The notes under the pieces were generated by a model. It made no database searches and was not told the DNA's origin. It saw only the letters and a program-made list of their open reading frames with translations. A stretch of 35,184 bases of DNA, taken from NCBI GenBank assembly GCA_001783065.1, contig MFQN01000014.1, positions 1-35,184 of the forward strand, written 5' to 3'. How positions within the stretch are numbered: the first letter of the stretch is position 1; each line of letters begins with the position of its first letter. Source of the stretch: Candidatus Magasanikbacteria bacterium RIFCSPLOWO2_12_FULL_43_12 (GTDB taxonomy: Bacteria; Patescibacteriota; Patescibacteriia; Magasanikbacterales; UBA922). The position numbers and the translations under genes are program-made. Shown here in pieces: positions 6,303 through 14,078 of the stretch.

Positions 6303-8906
6303 ATGCAAAAAAAATACAACCATAAACAAGTAGAAAATAAATGGCCCGCCTCCACTAAGGCTTCGGCGGGTAAACACGCTGTAAAGGTAAGGCAATATAA
6401 TCACCATGAAATAGAAAGTAAATGGCAAAAGCTGTGGTTAGAAAAGAAACTTTACAAAACCAAGGAATTAGCTGACAAGCCAAAGTACTATGTCTTGGAC
6501 ATGTTTCCGTATCCGTCCGGCGCCGGGCTTCATGTTGGCCATCCCAAGGGATATATCGCGACTGATGTCGTGGCGCGGATGAAAATGATGCGCGGTTTTA
6601 ATGTCTTGCACCCGATGGGCTGGGACGCGTTTGGCCTGCCGGCGGAAAATTACGCTTTAAAAAACAAAGTACATCCGGCGGTTGCCACTAAAAAAAATAT
6701 TCAGGTTTTTAAAAAACAGCTCGGTCTTTTGGGTTTTACTTACGACTGGGATCGCGAGATCAACACCACTGATCCAAATTATTATAAATGGACGCAATGG
6801 ATATTTTTGCAAATGTTCAAGCGCGGGCTGGCTTATGAATCCAATGAGCCGATTAACTGGTGCCCGTCCTGCAAAACCGGTCTCGCAAACGAGGATTTGG
6901 AAGACGGCAAGTGTGAGCGTTGCGGTTCTGCTATTGAACAAAAACCAATGCGGCAGTGGGTTTTGAAAATTACCGATTACGCGGAAAGATTATTGAAGGA
7001 TTTGGATTTATTAGACAAATGGCCGGAGCCAATTAAAGAAATGCAGAGAAATTGGATAGGGCGGTCCGAAGGCGCGTCGGTTCGCTTTACTGTCATTGCG
7101 AGGAGCGAGGAACGAGCGACGCGGCAATCTAGTGACAGTACAATAGAGGTTTTTACAACGCGCCCTGATACATTGTTTGGCGCCACCTATGTTGTCCTCG
7201 CCCCGGAGCATAAGTTAATTGAAAAATTAAAAATTAAGATTGAAAATTTTGGCGAAGTTAAAAAATATATAGAGCAAGCTAAAAATAAAACTGCATTAGA
7301 GCGCACTGAATTGCAGAAAGAAAAAACCGGTGTAGAAATTAAGGGCGTTAAAGCAATTAATCCGGCAAATGGCGAAGAACTGCCCATCTTTGTTGCCGAT
7401 TATGTTTTGGGCGGATACGGCACTGGCGCGATTATGGCTGTGCCGGCGCATGATGAACGAGATTTTGAGTTTGCAAAGAAATATAATTTGCCGATTAAGA
7501 TCGTAGTAATGCCAGATGGCGGATCCACAACCGCCGGTAACACTGCCGAACAAATTGTTCAGGAAGAAATTAATAAAATTTTGAGCGAACACGCTTTTTC
7601 TGGGAATGGATACAATGTTAAATCCGACTTTCTTTCTGGTTTAAGAACTCTCAAAGCCAAAGAAAAAATGATTCAATGGCTGGAAGAAAAAGGATTTGGT
7701 AAAAGGCAAGTGCAATACAAACTCCGCGACTGGGTTTTTTCCCGCCAGCGCTACTGGGGAGAGCCGATTCCGCTGGTGCGGTGCGAGAAGTGCGGTTGGG
7801 TGACGGTTCCGGAAAAAGATTTACCACTTGAACTTCCAAAAGTCAAACATTATGAACCATCCGGCACCGGTGAGTCGCCGTTGACGAATATCAAAAACTG
7901 GATGAACACAAAATGTCCTCAATGCGGCGGACAAGCGAAGCGGGAGATGAACACAATGCCGCAGTGGGCTGGGAGTTGTTGGTACTATTTGCGCTATGAA
8001 GATCCAGACAACAAAAAGGCGTTGGTTGATAAAGCCAAAGAAAAATATTGGTCGCCGATAGACTTGTACGTTGGCGGGGCGGAGCATGCGACGCGGCATT
8101 TGATTTACGCCAGATTTTGGCACAAATTTTTGTATGACATTGGCGCGGTGAATAATATTGAGCCATTTACCAGATTGCAGAATGTCGGTTTGATTTTAGC
8201 TGAAGACGGACGCAAGATGAGCAAGCGTTGGAATAATGTTATTAATCCGGATGATGTTGTCAAACAATACGGCGCGGACGCGATGCGGCTTTACGAAATG
8301 TTTATGGGGCCGTTTGATCAGCCATGCGCGTGGAGTACGCAGGGAGTGGTTGGAATGTATCGTTTTCTTGATAAAGTATGGAATTTGAAAGAAAGAGTTG
8401 CAAGTAACAAGAAACAAGATACAAACAATATCCAATATTCAATATCCAATATCCAAGTGACACTGAATCAAACCATTAAAAAAGTCACCGAAGACATAGA
8501 AAATTTGAGATTCAATACCGCGATTTCACAGCTGATGATTTTAGTAAATGAAATGTCTCGGTCGAAAGTTTTAGACCCTAAGTCCTACGCCATTTTACTC
8601 CAACTCCTCGCCCCATTCGCCCCCCACATCTGTGAAGAACTCTGGAGTCAGCTTGGCAACAAAAAGTCCATATTCTTATCCGACTGGCCAAAATATGATG
8701 TTGATAAACTGCAATTTGATACGATGAAATTGGCGGTGCAGGTGAATGGACGGGTGCGGGCCACGATTGAAGTCCAAACTGGCGTTGGTGAAGAGGAAAT
8801 AAAATCTGTCGCTTTGGTGGATAAAAATGTCAAGAAGTGGTTAGATGGCAAAGAGCCTAAAAAAGTGATTTATGTGAAGGGGAGGCTGGTGAGTGTTGTC
8901 GTGTGA
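6303..8906 (+). CDS. leuS: Leucyl-tRNA synthetase with repeat insertions
   Basis: Class I synthetase charging tRNA-Leu. HVGH (about 77-80) is the HIGH motif and KMSKR (638-642) the KMSKS motif. A zinc-binding segment with CPSC and CERC lies near residues 195-220, the CP1 editing domain spans roughly 240-440, a second Cys cluster follows (CEKCGW, CPQCGG), and the C-terminal domain contains VQVNGRVRA. The start at 6303 (MQKKYNHKQV) is preferred to the ATG at 6255, because the family N-terminus normally begins at this YNH motif. The N-terminal motif is duplicated: YNHKQVENKW and YNHHEIESKW flank a GC palindrome. Two more in-frame insertions are visible, a palindromic element at 7089-7139 and a tandem repeat at 8401-8456. 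With about 867 residues and all signature motifs present, it should be active. Confidence 0.95.
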   Translation: MQKKYNHKQVENKWPASTKASAGKHAVKVRQYNHHEIESKWQKLWLEKKLYKTKELADKPKYYVLDMFPYPSGAGLHVGHPKGYIATDVVARMKMMRGFNVLHPMGWDAFGLPAENYALKNKVHPAVATKKNIQVFKKQLGLLGFTYDWDREINTTDPNYYKWTQWIFLQMFKRGLAYESNEPINWCPSCKTGLANEDLEDGKCERCGSAIEQKPMRQWVLKITDYAERLLKDLDLLDKWPEPIKEMQRNWIGRSEGASVRFTVIARSEERATRQSSDSTIEVFTTRPDTLFGATYVVLAPEHKLIEKLKIKIENFGEVKKYIEQAKNKTALERTELQKEKTGVEIKGVKAINPANGEELPIFVADYVLGGYGTGAIMAVPAHDERDFEFAKKYNLPIKIVVMPDGGSTTAGNTAEQIVQEEINKILSEHAFSGNGYNVKSDFLSGLRTLKAKEKMIQWLEEKGFGKRQVQYKLRDWVFSRQRYWGEPIPLVRCEKCGWVTVPEKDLPLELPKVKHYEPSGTGESPLTNIKNWMNTKCPQCGGQAKREMNTMPQWAGSCWYYLRYEDPDNKKALVDKAKEKYWSPIDLYVGGAEHATRHLIYARFWHKFLYDIGAVNNIEPFTRLQNVGLILAEDGRKMSKRWNNVINPDDVVKQYGADAMRLYEMFMGPFDQPCAWSTQGVVGMYRFLDKVWNLKERVASNKKQDTNNIQYSISNIQVTLNQTIKKVTEDIENLRFNTAISQLMILVNEMSRSKVLDPKSYAILLQLLAPFAPHICEELWSQLGNKKSIFLSDWPKYDVDKLQFDTMKLAVQVNGRVRATIEVQTGVGEEEIKSVALVDKNVKKWLDGKEPKKVIYVKGRLVSVVV
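6315..6425 (+). repeat. Duplicated leuS N-terminal segment flanking a palindrome
   Basis: Two 30-bp segments, 6315-6344 and 6396-6425, match at 22 of 30 positions and encode YNHKQVENKW and YNHHEIESKW. Between them lies CCCGCC (6345-6350) / GGCGGG (6365-6370), a small GC palindrome. The reading frame stays open throughout. Confidence 0.7.
7089..7139. repeat. Palindromic element inside leuS (short form)
   Basis: Ends ACTGTCA (7089-7095) and TGACAGT (7133-7139); the interior begins TTGCGAGGAGCGAGG. It is read in frame as VIARSEERATRQSS, inside the editing-domain region. Longer relatives lie at 21466, 25279 and 25975. Confidence 0.75.
8401..8456. repeat. Tandem ccaatat-type repeat inside leuS
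   Basis: Imperfect repeats of aatatccaatattc words, read in frame as NKKQDTNNIQYSISNIQ near the anticodon-binding domain. Nearly the same peptide occurs in elp3 (NKKQDTRYKQYSISNIQ) and in the small reading frame at 12084 (KTQDTRNKQYPISNI). Confidence 0.8.
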
Positions 8907-8913
8907 AATAGCA

Positions 8914-8950
8914 CACGGATGACACGGATTAAACGGATTTTAACGGATTA
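8914..8950. repeat. Tandem acggat repeat between leuS and comEC
   Basis: Four imperfect copies of acggatt-type words fill the 56-base gap between the two genes. No promoter is obvious. Confidence 0.6.
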
Positions 8951-8962
8951 TCAGCCGATCAT

Positions 8963-10432
8963 ATGTTGGAGGGAATAATTAATTCAAAAAGCAAGACGTT
9001 CTTAGCGTTTTGTTTTTGTTTTATTGCCGGTGTCGCGTTAGCGTCGTTGTTGGAATTAAAGACCGGATTACTTTATCTCTATTTATCTCTATTTATTCTT
9101 ATAACTCTATTAATCATCTTCTGGAAAAATAAAATCGTCATGTTTTCTCTCATCTGTATTTTGTTTATTGTCTTCGGCGCGGTCAGATATTTATTAGTAT
9201 TTCCATTGTCGCTTAACCACATCCCCAACTATACCGGCAAAGAAATGGAATTGACGGGTTACGTTTCTCGCGAACCAGACACAAGATTAGACGGAGTACG
9301 ATATGTCGTTAACGCGCGAGATATTGGAAGAATTTATTTTAAATACAATCTTTATCCTCGTTTTCAATATGGTGATGTATTACAATTAAATTGTAAGTTG
9401 GGAAAACCGGAAGCGAGCGATGATTTTCGCTATGATATGTATATGGCTAAAGAGGGGATATTCGCGCTCTGTCAATCGCCGTGGGTGGAAAAGATTGGAG
9501 AATACGATGGATTTTTTGTTTACAGCGCGATTTTGTGGATGAAAAATAAAGCGGCGGATAAAATTAATTTGCTTTGGCATGAGCCGATGGCCAGTCTTAT
9601 GGCTGGTTTGCTTTATGGCTATCGCAGCGGGTTGGGGGAGTTGAGTAATGATTTCAACCGGACGGGGATAACGCATATCATCGCCATTTCTGGCTATAAT
9701 ATCAGCATCGTGGCAATGATTTTAGTAACAAGTTTGAGCTTTCTCTTGATCCCGCGCAAGAAAGCGTTTTGGCTGGTCTGCGGCGGAATTTTACTGTTTG
9801 TTATTTTTGCAGGGGCAAGCGCGTCGGTCGTGCGGGCCGGTATTATGGGCATGTTGGTTTTATTGGCTAAACAACTTGGTCGGCTGTCGCGCGTTGACAA
9901 TGTGCTGGCTTTGTCCGCGGTATTGATGTTATTGCAAAATCCGTTAGTTCTGCGCTGGGACGCGGGTTTTCAGCTTTCTTTCGCCGCGACACTTGGTTTG
10001 GTTTATTTATCGCCAAAAATTCAACATTGGTTTAGCAGATTACCGGAATTTTATGGTCTGCGCGAGGTGTTTGTTTCAACCATGGCCGCGATCATCGCCA
10101 CTTTGCCGCTGATTTTATTTAATTTCGGCCGTTTGTCAATCGTCGCGCCAATCGTAAATGTCCTAATTTTGTGGCTGATCCCGTTTTTGATGTTGTTCGG
10201 ATTTTTAGCCGTGATTTTGAGTTTTATTTTTTATCCGGCCGGGCAAGTGGCCGCCTGGATCGCTTTGGTTGGATTAAATTATATCATACACCTCGCAGTG
10301 TGGTTCAGCAGTCTCAAATGGGCGGCGATTGATTTTAGTATTAACTGGATTATAATGGTATTATTATACTCACTGATAATCTCTATTTTTTATGCCAAAA
10401 GTCAGAATTTTAAACTCAAAAGCCGGTTATAA
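8963..10432 (+). CDS. comEC: ComEC/Rec2-type DNA-uptake channel, membrane part only
   Basis: A polytopic membrane protein of 489 residues that would form the inner-membrane channel for single-stranded DNA in natural transformation. It has N-terminal helices, an OB-like periplasmic segment (about residues 80-165, with TGYVSREPDTRLDGVRY), then the Competence domain with GLLYGYRSGL and GITHIIAISGYNISI (about 230-250) and further helices to the end. Full-length ComEC proteins usually carry a C-terminal metallo-beta-lactamase domain; here the chain ends after the membrane domain and that domain is a separate gene 0.66 kb downstream. The tatctctatt tandem word at 9071-9106 encodes a membrane helix. 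The last 41 bases overlap the next gene in another frame. Confidence 0.9.
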   Translation: MLEGIINSKSKTFLAFCFCFIAGVALASLLELKTGLLYLYLSLFILITLLIIFWKNKIVMFSLICILFIVFGAVRYLLVFPLSLNHIPNYTGKEMELTGYVSREPDTRLDGVRYVVNARDIGRIYFKYNLYPRFQYGDVLQLNCKLGKPEASDDFRYDMYMAKEGIFALCQSPWVEKIGEYDGFFVYSAILWMKNKAADKINLLWHEPMASLMAGLLYGYRSGLGELSNDFNRTGITHIIAISGYNISIVAMILVTSLSFLLIPRKKAFWLVCGGILLFVIFAGASASVVRAGIMGMLVLLAKQLGRLSRVDNVLALSAVLMLLQNPLVLRWDAGFQLSFAATLGLVYLSPKIQHWFSRLPEFYGLREVFVSTMAAIIATLPLILFNFGRLSIVAPIVNVLILWLIPFLMLFGFLAVILSFIFYPAGQVAAWIALVGLNYIIHLAVWFSSLKWAAIDFSINWIIMVLLYSLIISIFYAKSQNFKLKSRL

Positions 10433-11003
10433 TCTCGCGGCTGATTATTACGCCAGCAAAGAGAAGTACTGGGATAGTTTTGAAAAAGACAAAGTTTTGC
10501 CGATGCTTGGTAATTTAAAGAGCAAAAAAGTTTTAGATGTCGGCGCGGGGACAGGGAGATTAGCGTTGAGGATGGCAAAAGCGGAGGCGGAAGTGACTGC
10601 GTTGGATCTGTCTGATGAAATGCTAAAGAAATTAAAATTGAAAAATCAAAATTTAAAATTATTAACGGCGATTGGAGACGCGGAAAATTTAGCATTTGCG
10701 GATGAAAGTTTTGATATTGTTGTGGCGACGTTTTTGATTGTGCATTTGAAAGATTTGCGCGGGTTTTTTAATGAAGCTTATAGAGTGTTAAAAACTGGCG
10801 GTTTGTTTTTGGTGACAAACATCAATCAGCGAAAAGCTCCGGCGGTAAAAATAAAAGATGGTTTAGTTGAGATTGAATCATACTATCATCGTCCCGAGGC
10901 TGTGGTTAAACTATTGGAAGAATTGGCTTTTTCAATTAAGAAAAATGAATTTGTGAAAAAGGGCGAGAACTGGGTTAATCAGATTATTTTAGCGAGTAAA
11001 TAA
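10392..11003 (+). CDS. Class I SAM-dependent methyltransferase
   Basis: 203 residues of Rossmann-type methyltransferase. Motif I is VLDVGAGTGRLALRMA (about 46-61), motif II is ALDLSDEML, an acidic-aromatic motif follows as GDAENLAFADESFDIVVATF, and motif post-III is GGLFLVTNINQ. The target is not evident; small-molecule or methyltransferase-11-type assignment is as far as the sequence goes. The start at 10392 gives a 41-bp overlap with comEC in a different frame, which suggests translational coupling, but a later start is possible because the conserved part begins near residue 30. It lies between the two halves of the ComEC system. Confidence 0.8.
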   Translation: MPKVRILNSKAGYNLAADYYASKEKYWDSFEKDKVLPMLGNLKSKKVLDVGAGTGRLALRMAKAEAEVTALDLSDEMLKKLKLKNQNLKLLTAIGDAENLAFADESFDIVVATFLIVHLKDLRGFFNEAYRVLKTGGLFLVTNINQRKAPAVKIKDGLVEIESYYHRPEAVVKLLEELAFSIKKNEFVKKGENWVNQIILASK

Positions 11004-11017
11004 GACAAACAAATTGT

Positions 11018-11056
11018 CGTCCTCTCCTTGTAGGAGAGGGGCAGGGGTGAGGTCTC
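11018..11056. repeat. CCTCTCC/GGAGAGG hairpin element, intergenic copy
   Basis: CCTCTCCT-tgt-AGGAGAGG (11021-11039) followed by ggcaggggtgaggt. It lies between the methyltransferase and the metallo-beta-lactamase gene. Confidence 0.75.
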
Positions 11057-11089
11057 AACGAGGGTATAAAAAACAAACCAAACTTGATC

Positions 11090-12019
11090 ATGCCAAAAGT
11101 AACCAAAATAGTATTTATTTTATTAATAATCACTTTCGGGCTGATTTTTTATGTTAGGTTTGAGGACGGGAGATTAGAAGTCAAAATAGAGAGTAAAAAT
11201 AGTGTAGTGAAAGAGAGCAAAAAAGAAAATTTGCAAATAACCTTTTTTGACATCGGCCAAGGCGACGCGAGTTTTATTGAGTTTCCAACCGGCGAGCAAA
11301 TGCTGGTTGATTGCGCGGTGGATAGCAGGATTTTATCGGCTTTAGGACGGGTAATGGAGTTTTATGATCGCGATTTAGACTATTTAGTCGTTACACATCC
11401 TGATTCAGATCATTATGGCGGATGCGAAGATGTTCTGCGTCGGTTTCAGGTAAAAAATATTATTTATAATGATGTTAAAAAATTCGGTGATTCGGTTTGG
11501 GAGTCTTTTTGGCGAACGGTTCAAGCTGAAGACGCGGTTTATTATCCGGTTAATCAACCAGCGGTTTGGGAGGTTGGCAGTAGTACAATTCACTATTTAT
11601 ATCCGGACCATTCTGTTGTATCCAGCACCGCTTTTGTCCACGGGCAAAAAGAGCTTGGTGATAATAATGCCTCGATTGTCTTTCGTTTAGATTACGCTGG
11701 CAGCAGTGTCCTATTTACTGGAGATATGGAGAATGAGTTGGAGCAATATCTGATTAATAAAAAAAGAGAACAGTTGAAATCCGATATTTTAAAAGTCGGC
11801 CACCATGGTAGCGCCGGAGCATCAGGAAAATTGTTTTTAGAGGCTATAAAACCGGAATACGCTGTTATTTCCGTTGGCGCGGATAATAGTTATGGCCACC
11901 CATCGCTTCGGGTCTTGAGACGGCTGGAACGCGCCGGCGCGAAGGGTTTGCGGACTGACGAAATGGGCGATATTAGCTTCCAAATTTCCAACGAAGCTGT
12001 AAGCTTGAAAAATAAATAA
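11090..12019 (+). CDS. ComEC-type metallo-beta-lactamase domain protein, membrane-anchored
   Basis: 309 residues with an N-terminal membrane helix (about 5-23) followed by a metallo-beta-lactamase fold of the kind fused to ComEC. The opening motif is FFDIGQGDASFIEFP, the metal site THPDSDHYGG (HxxxDH), then LFTGDMENELE, KVGHHGSAG and ISVGADNSYGHPS. It probably sits outside the membrane as a nuclease or phosphodiesterase acting on incoming DNA alongside the channel protein. The ATG at 11090 is chosen over the TTG six bases upstream. No Shine-Dalgarno is seen. The split architecture is discussed under findings. Confidence 0.88.
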   Translation: MPKVTKIVFILLIITFGLIFYVRFEDGRLEVKIESKNSVVKESKKENLQITFFDIGQGDASFIEFPTGEQMLVDCAVDSRILSALGRVMEFYDRDLDYLVVTHPDSDHYGGCEDVLRRFQVKNIIYNDVKKFGDSVWESFWRTVQAEDAVYYPVNQPAVWEVGSSTIHYLYPDHSVVSSTAFVHGQKELGDNNASIVFRLDYAGSSVLFTGDMENELEQYLINKKREQLKSDILKVGHHGSAGASGKLFLEAIKPEYAVISVGADNSYGHPSLRVLRRLERAGAKGLRTDEMGDISFQISNEAVSLKNK

Positions 12020-12083
12020 ATCCAGCGTAGAATAGCATAAGTTACTATATTGGTGTTATTAGTGGTCGTTAAATTAGTGGACT

Positions 12084-12254
12084 ATGAAGAATTACTCATC
12101 CAATCGCGCGCAAAAAGGCAAGACAGCGTATCGTACGCCAAGCCGGTGGATAAAAAACCAGCCGGAGTTGTTTAAGAAAATGCAGGATAACAAGTTGAGA
12201 ATTTTTAAGACACAAGACACAAGAAACAAACAATATCCAATATCTAATATTTAA
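12084..12254 (+). CDS. Small basic protein of unknown function, 56 residues
   Basis: An open frame from ATG 12084 to TAA 12254, encoding a Lys/Arg-rich peptide (AYRTPSRWIKNQPELFKKMQ in the middle). The first 40 codons do not look like repeat sequence and read like a real short protein. The last 15 codons (KTQDTRNKQYPISNI) come entirely from the ccaatat repeat family, which also supplies the stop codon. It ends nine bases before the UMP kinase start. No Shine-Dalgarno and no recognised family. It could be a genuine small gene or chance coding. Confidence 0.35.
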   Translation: MKNYSSNRAQKGKTAYRTPSRWIKNQPELFKKMQDNKLRIFKTQDTRNKQYPISNI

Positions 12255-12262
12255 TATTCAAT
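12208..12262. repeat. Tandem ccaatat-type repeat before the UMP kinase gene
   Basis: Contains acacaagacacaagaaac followed by caatatccaatatctaat. It is the intergenic counterpart of the in-frame copies in leuS, elp3 and tsaE, and reaches to the pyrH start codon. Confidence 0.75.
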
Positions 12263-12263
12263 T

Positions 12264-12950
12264 ATGTCTTACAAAATCCTCTCCGTCGGCGGTTCTATTA
12301 TCATTCCAAAAACCGGTTTTGATGTTGGCTTTTTGAAAAAATTTCGTCAATTAATTTTTTCACAAGTAAAAAAAGGCGATAAGTTTGTGTTAGTAGTTGG
12401 CGGCGGAGCGACGTGCCGGGCGTATCAAAACGCGCTCACTCAAGTTATAAAACTACCAAATCGACAGTTGCATTGGCTGGGGATTTATACCACTTGGTTT
12501 AACGCGGAGTTTGTGAAGTTATTATTTTCCGGTCAATATGTTTATGAAAGTGTAATTAAGAATCCTTCCAAAAAAATAGTTACTAACAAATCAATTATTA
12601 TCGCCGGCGGGTGGAAGCCCGGTTTTTCCACTGATACGGATTCAATTTTATTAGCAAAACAGTTTGGAGCTAAAGAAGTGATTAATTTATCCAACATTGA
12701 TTATGTTTATGACAAAGATCCGAATAAATTCGCGAACGCGAAAAAAATAGAAAAAATATCATGGAAAGATTTTAGAAAAAATATTGTTGGTTACAAGTGG
12801 CTGCCGGGCAAAAATTCTCCTTTTGATCCCATCGCCAGCGGATTAGCCGAGAAATTTGGTTTGAGGGTGGCGATAATGAATGGGAATAATTTGACAGAGG
12901 TTAAAAAGGCGCTGGAAGGGCGGGGATTTAAAGGGACAGTGATTGAATAG
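12264..12950 (+). CDS. pyrH: UMP kinase-like amino-acid-kinase-family protein
   Basis: 228 residues of the amino-acid-kinase fold, most like the archaeal type of UMP kinase that phosphorylates UMP to UDP in pyrimidine synthesis. Signs: N-terminal ILSVGGSIIIP (phosphate loop), LVVGGGATCRAYQNA, a central IIAGGWKPGFSTDTDSILLA, and NLSNIDYVYDKDPNKF, which matches the kinase C-terminal lobe. The end MNGNNLTEVKKALEG also fits. Substrate preference cannot be proved from sequence. It is followed after 2 bases by the phospholipase-D gene, so the two are probably co-transcribed. No Shine-Dalgarno; the upstream DNA is repeat sequence. Confidence 0.8.
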   Translation: MSYKILSVGGSIIIPKTGFDVGFLKKFRQLIFSQVKKGDKFVLVVGGGATCRAYQNALTQVIKLPNRQLHWLGIYTTWFNAEFVKLLFSGQYVYESVIKNPSKKIVTNKSIIIAGGWKPGFSTDTDSILLAKQFGAKEVINLSNIDYVYDKDPNKFANAKKIEKISWKDFRKNIVGYKWLPGKNSPFDPIASGLAEKFGLRVAIMNGNNLTEVKKALEGRGFKGTVIE

Positions 12951-12952
12951 TT

Positions 12953-14044
12953 ATGAGTCAGTCAAACTACAAAATTTATTCCACTTCCAAAGACGCTTGG
13001 GACGCGATGTATCAGGCGATTTCGAGCGCGAAAAAATCAATTTATTGGGAATTGTATATTTTTTTGGATGACGAAGCCGGTAATCCGTTCTTTGATTTAT
13101 TGGAACAAAAAGCCAAAGAGAATATTGATGTAAAAATTGTCGTTGATTCCTGGGGAAGTTTTTGGTTGTCTAACCGCAGAGTGAAGCACCTGCGGGAATC
13201 CGGAGTTGATTTGCGTTTTTTTCATGAGCGTAAAAAGCGGTATCGCGGCTGGTGGAAACGGTTGTGGAGCAGAACGCATCGCAAGATTTTGGTGGTGGAT
13301 GAGCTGATCGGTTTCATTGGCGGTGTTAATGTTGGCAGCGAAATGAGGGACTGGTTGGATATTCATGTTCGGTTGGAAGGCAATGTGGTGCATTCCCTTC
13401 TGCGCGCCTTTGCCAAGTCTTATATCATTTGCGGAGGTGAGAAAAAAAAGGTCCGACAATTTTTAAAACACAAACTCTTGTTGTTGCCGGGTAATGACGA
13501 ATTGATTTTAGATGAACCGCACGAACGCCATTCATCGGCGCGAAGCAAATACACAGATGCCCTGTCGCAAGCTCGTGAGCGGGTGATTTTTTTCTCGCCG
13601 TATTATTTTCCGGACAAAAAATTTTTGTTGGCGCTGTGGCAAGCTCGCAAGCGTGGGATTCGAGTTGATTTATTGATTCCATTTCGCACTGATGTAAAAA
13701 TAATGACACTGGTCGCTTATACTTGGTTTTCAATTTTGAAAAAAGCCGGCGTTAAAGTGCATTTGAGCGAACAGATGTTGCACGGCAAAGGCGTGATCGT
13801 TGATGATGATTGGGCGATGGTTGGGAGCAGTAATTTGGAGCAAACGAGTTTTTATAATAACTACGAAGCCAATTTGCAGATAGAGGATAAAACGACCATC
13901 AAATCGCTTAAAGATATTGTGGAAGGTTGGATGGTGAAGTCAAAACATTTGCACGATAATCCGTCAATTGAGCGCAGCCGCTGGCAGAGATTCCAGCAGT
14001 GGTTAGCAGTGAAGTTGTATGAATTGTGGCATGGGGAAAAGTAG
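12953..14044 (+). CDS. Phospholipase D-type cardiolipin synthase-like protein
   Basis: 363 residues with two HKD motifs: HRKILVVD followed by GFIGGVNVG (about 104-123), and HGKGVIVD followed by AMVGSSNLE (about 275-295). This is the signature of phospholipase D phosphatidyltransferases such as cardiolipin synthases. There is no N-terminal transmembrane pair, so it is closest in layout to the ClsB type. The predicted role is joining or exchanging phosphatidyl groups at the membrane. Nuclease members of the superfamily are usually shorter with a single motif, so that alternative is less likely. It is tightly linked (2 bases) to the UMP kinase gene. Confidence 0.82.
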   Translation: MSQSNYKIYSTSKDAWDAMYQAISSAKKSIYWELYIFLDDEAGNPFFDLLEQKAKENIDVKIVVDSWGSFWLSNRRVKHLRESGVDLRFFHERKKRYRGWWKRLWSRTHRKILVVDELIGFIGGVNVGSEMRDWLDIHVRLEGNVVHSLLRAFAKSYIICGGEKKKVRQFLKHKLLLLPGNDELILDEPHERHSSARSKYTDALSQARERVIFFSPYYFPDKKFLLALWQARKRGIRVDLLIPFRTDVKIMTLVAYTWFSILKKAGVKVHLSEQMLHGKGVIVDDDWAMVGSSNLEQTSFYNNYEANLQIEDKTTIKSLKDIVEGWMVKSKHLHDNPSIERSRWQRFQQWLAVKLYELWHGEK

Positions 14045-14078
14045 TGAGTGATGAATCAGGAATTATGAATTAAGAATT

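Noticed and set aside
9071-9106. tatctctatt repeat in comEC as an insertion
   Set aside because: It encodes a membrane helix (LLYLYLSLFILIT) of normal length, so it may simply be low-complexity hydrophobic coding; not counted among the clear insertions.
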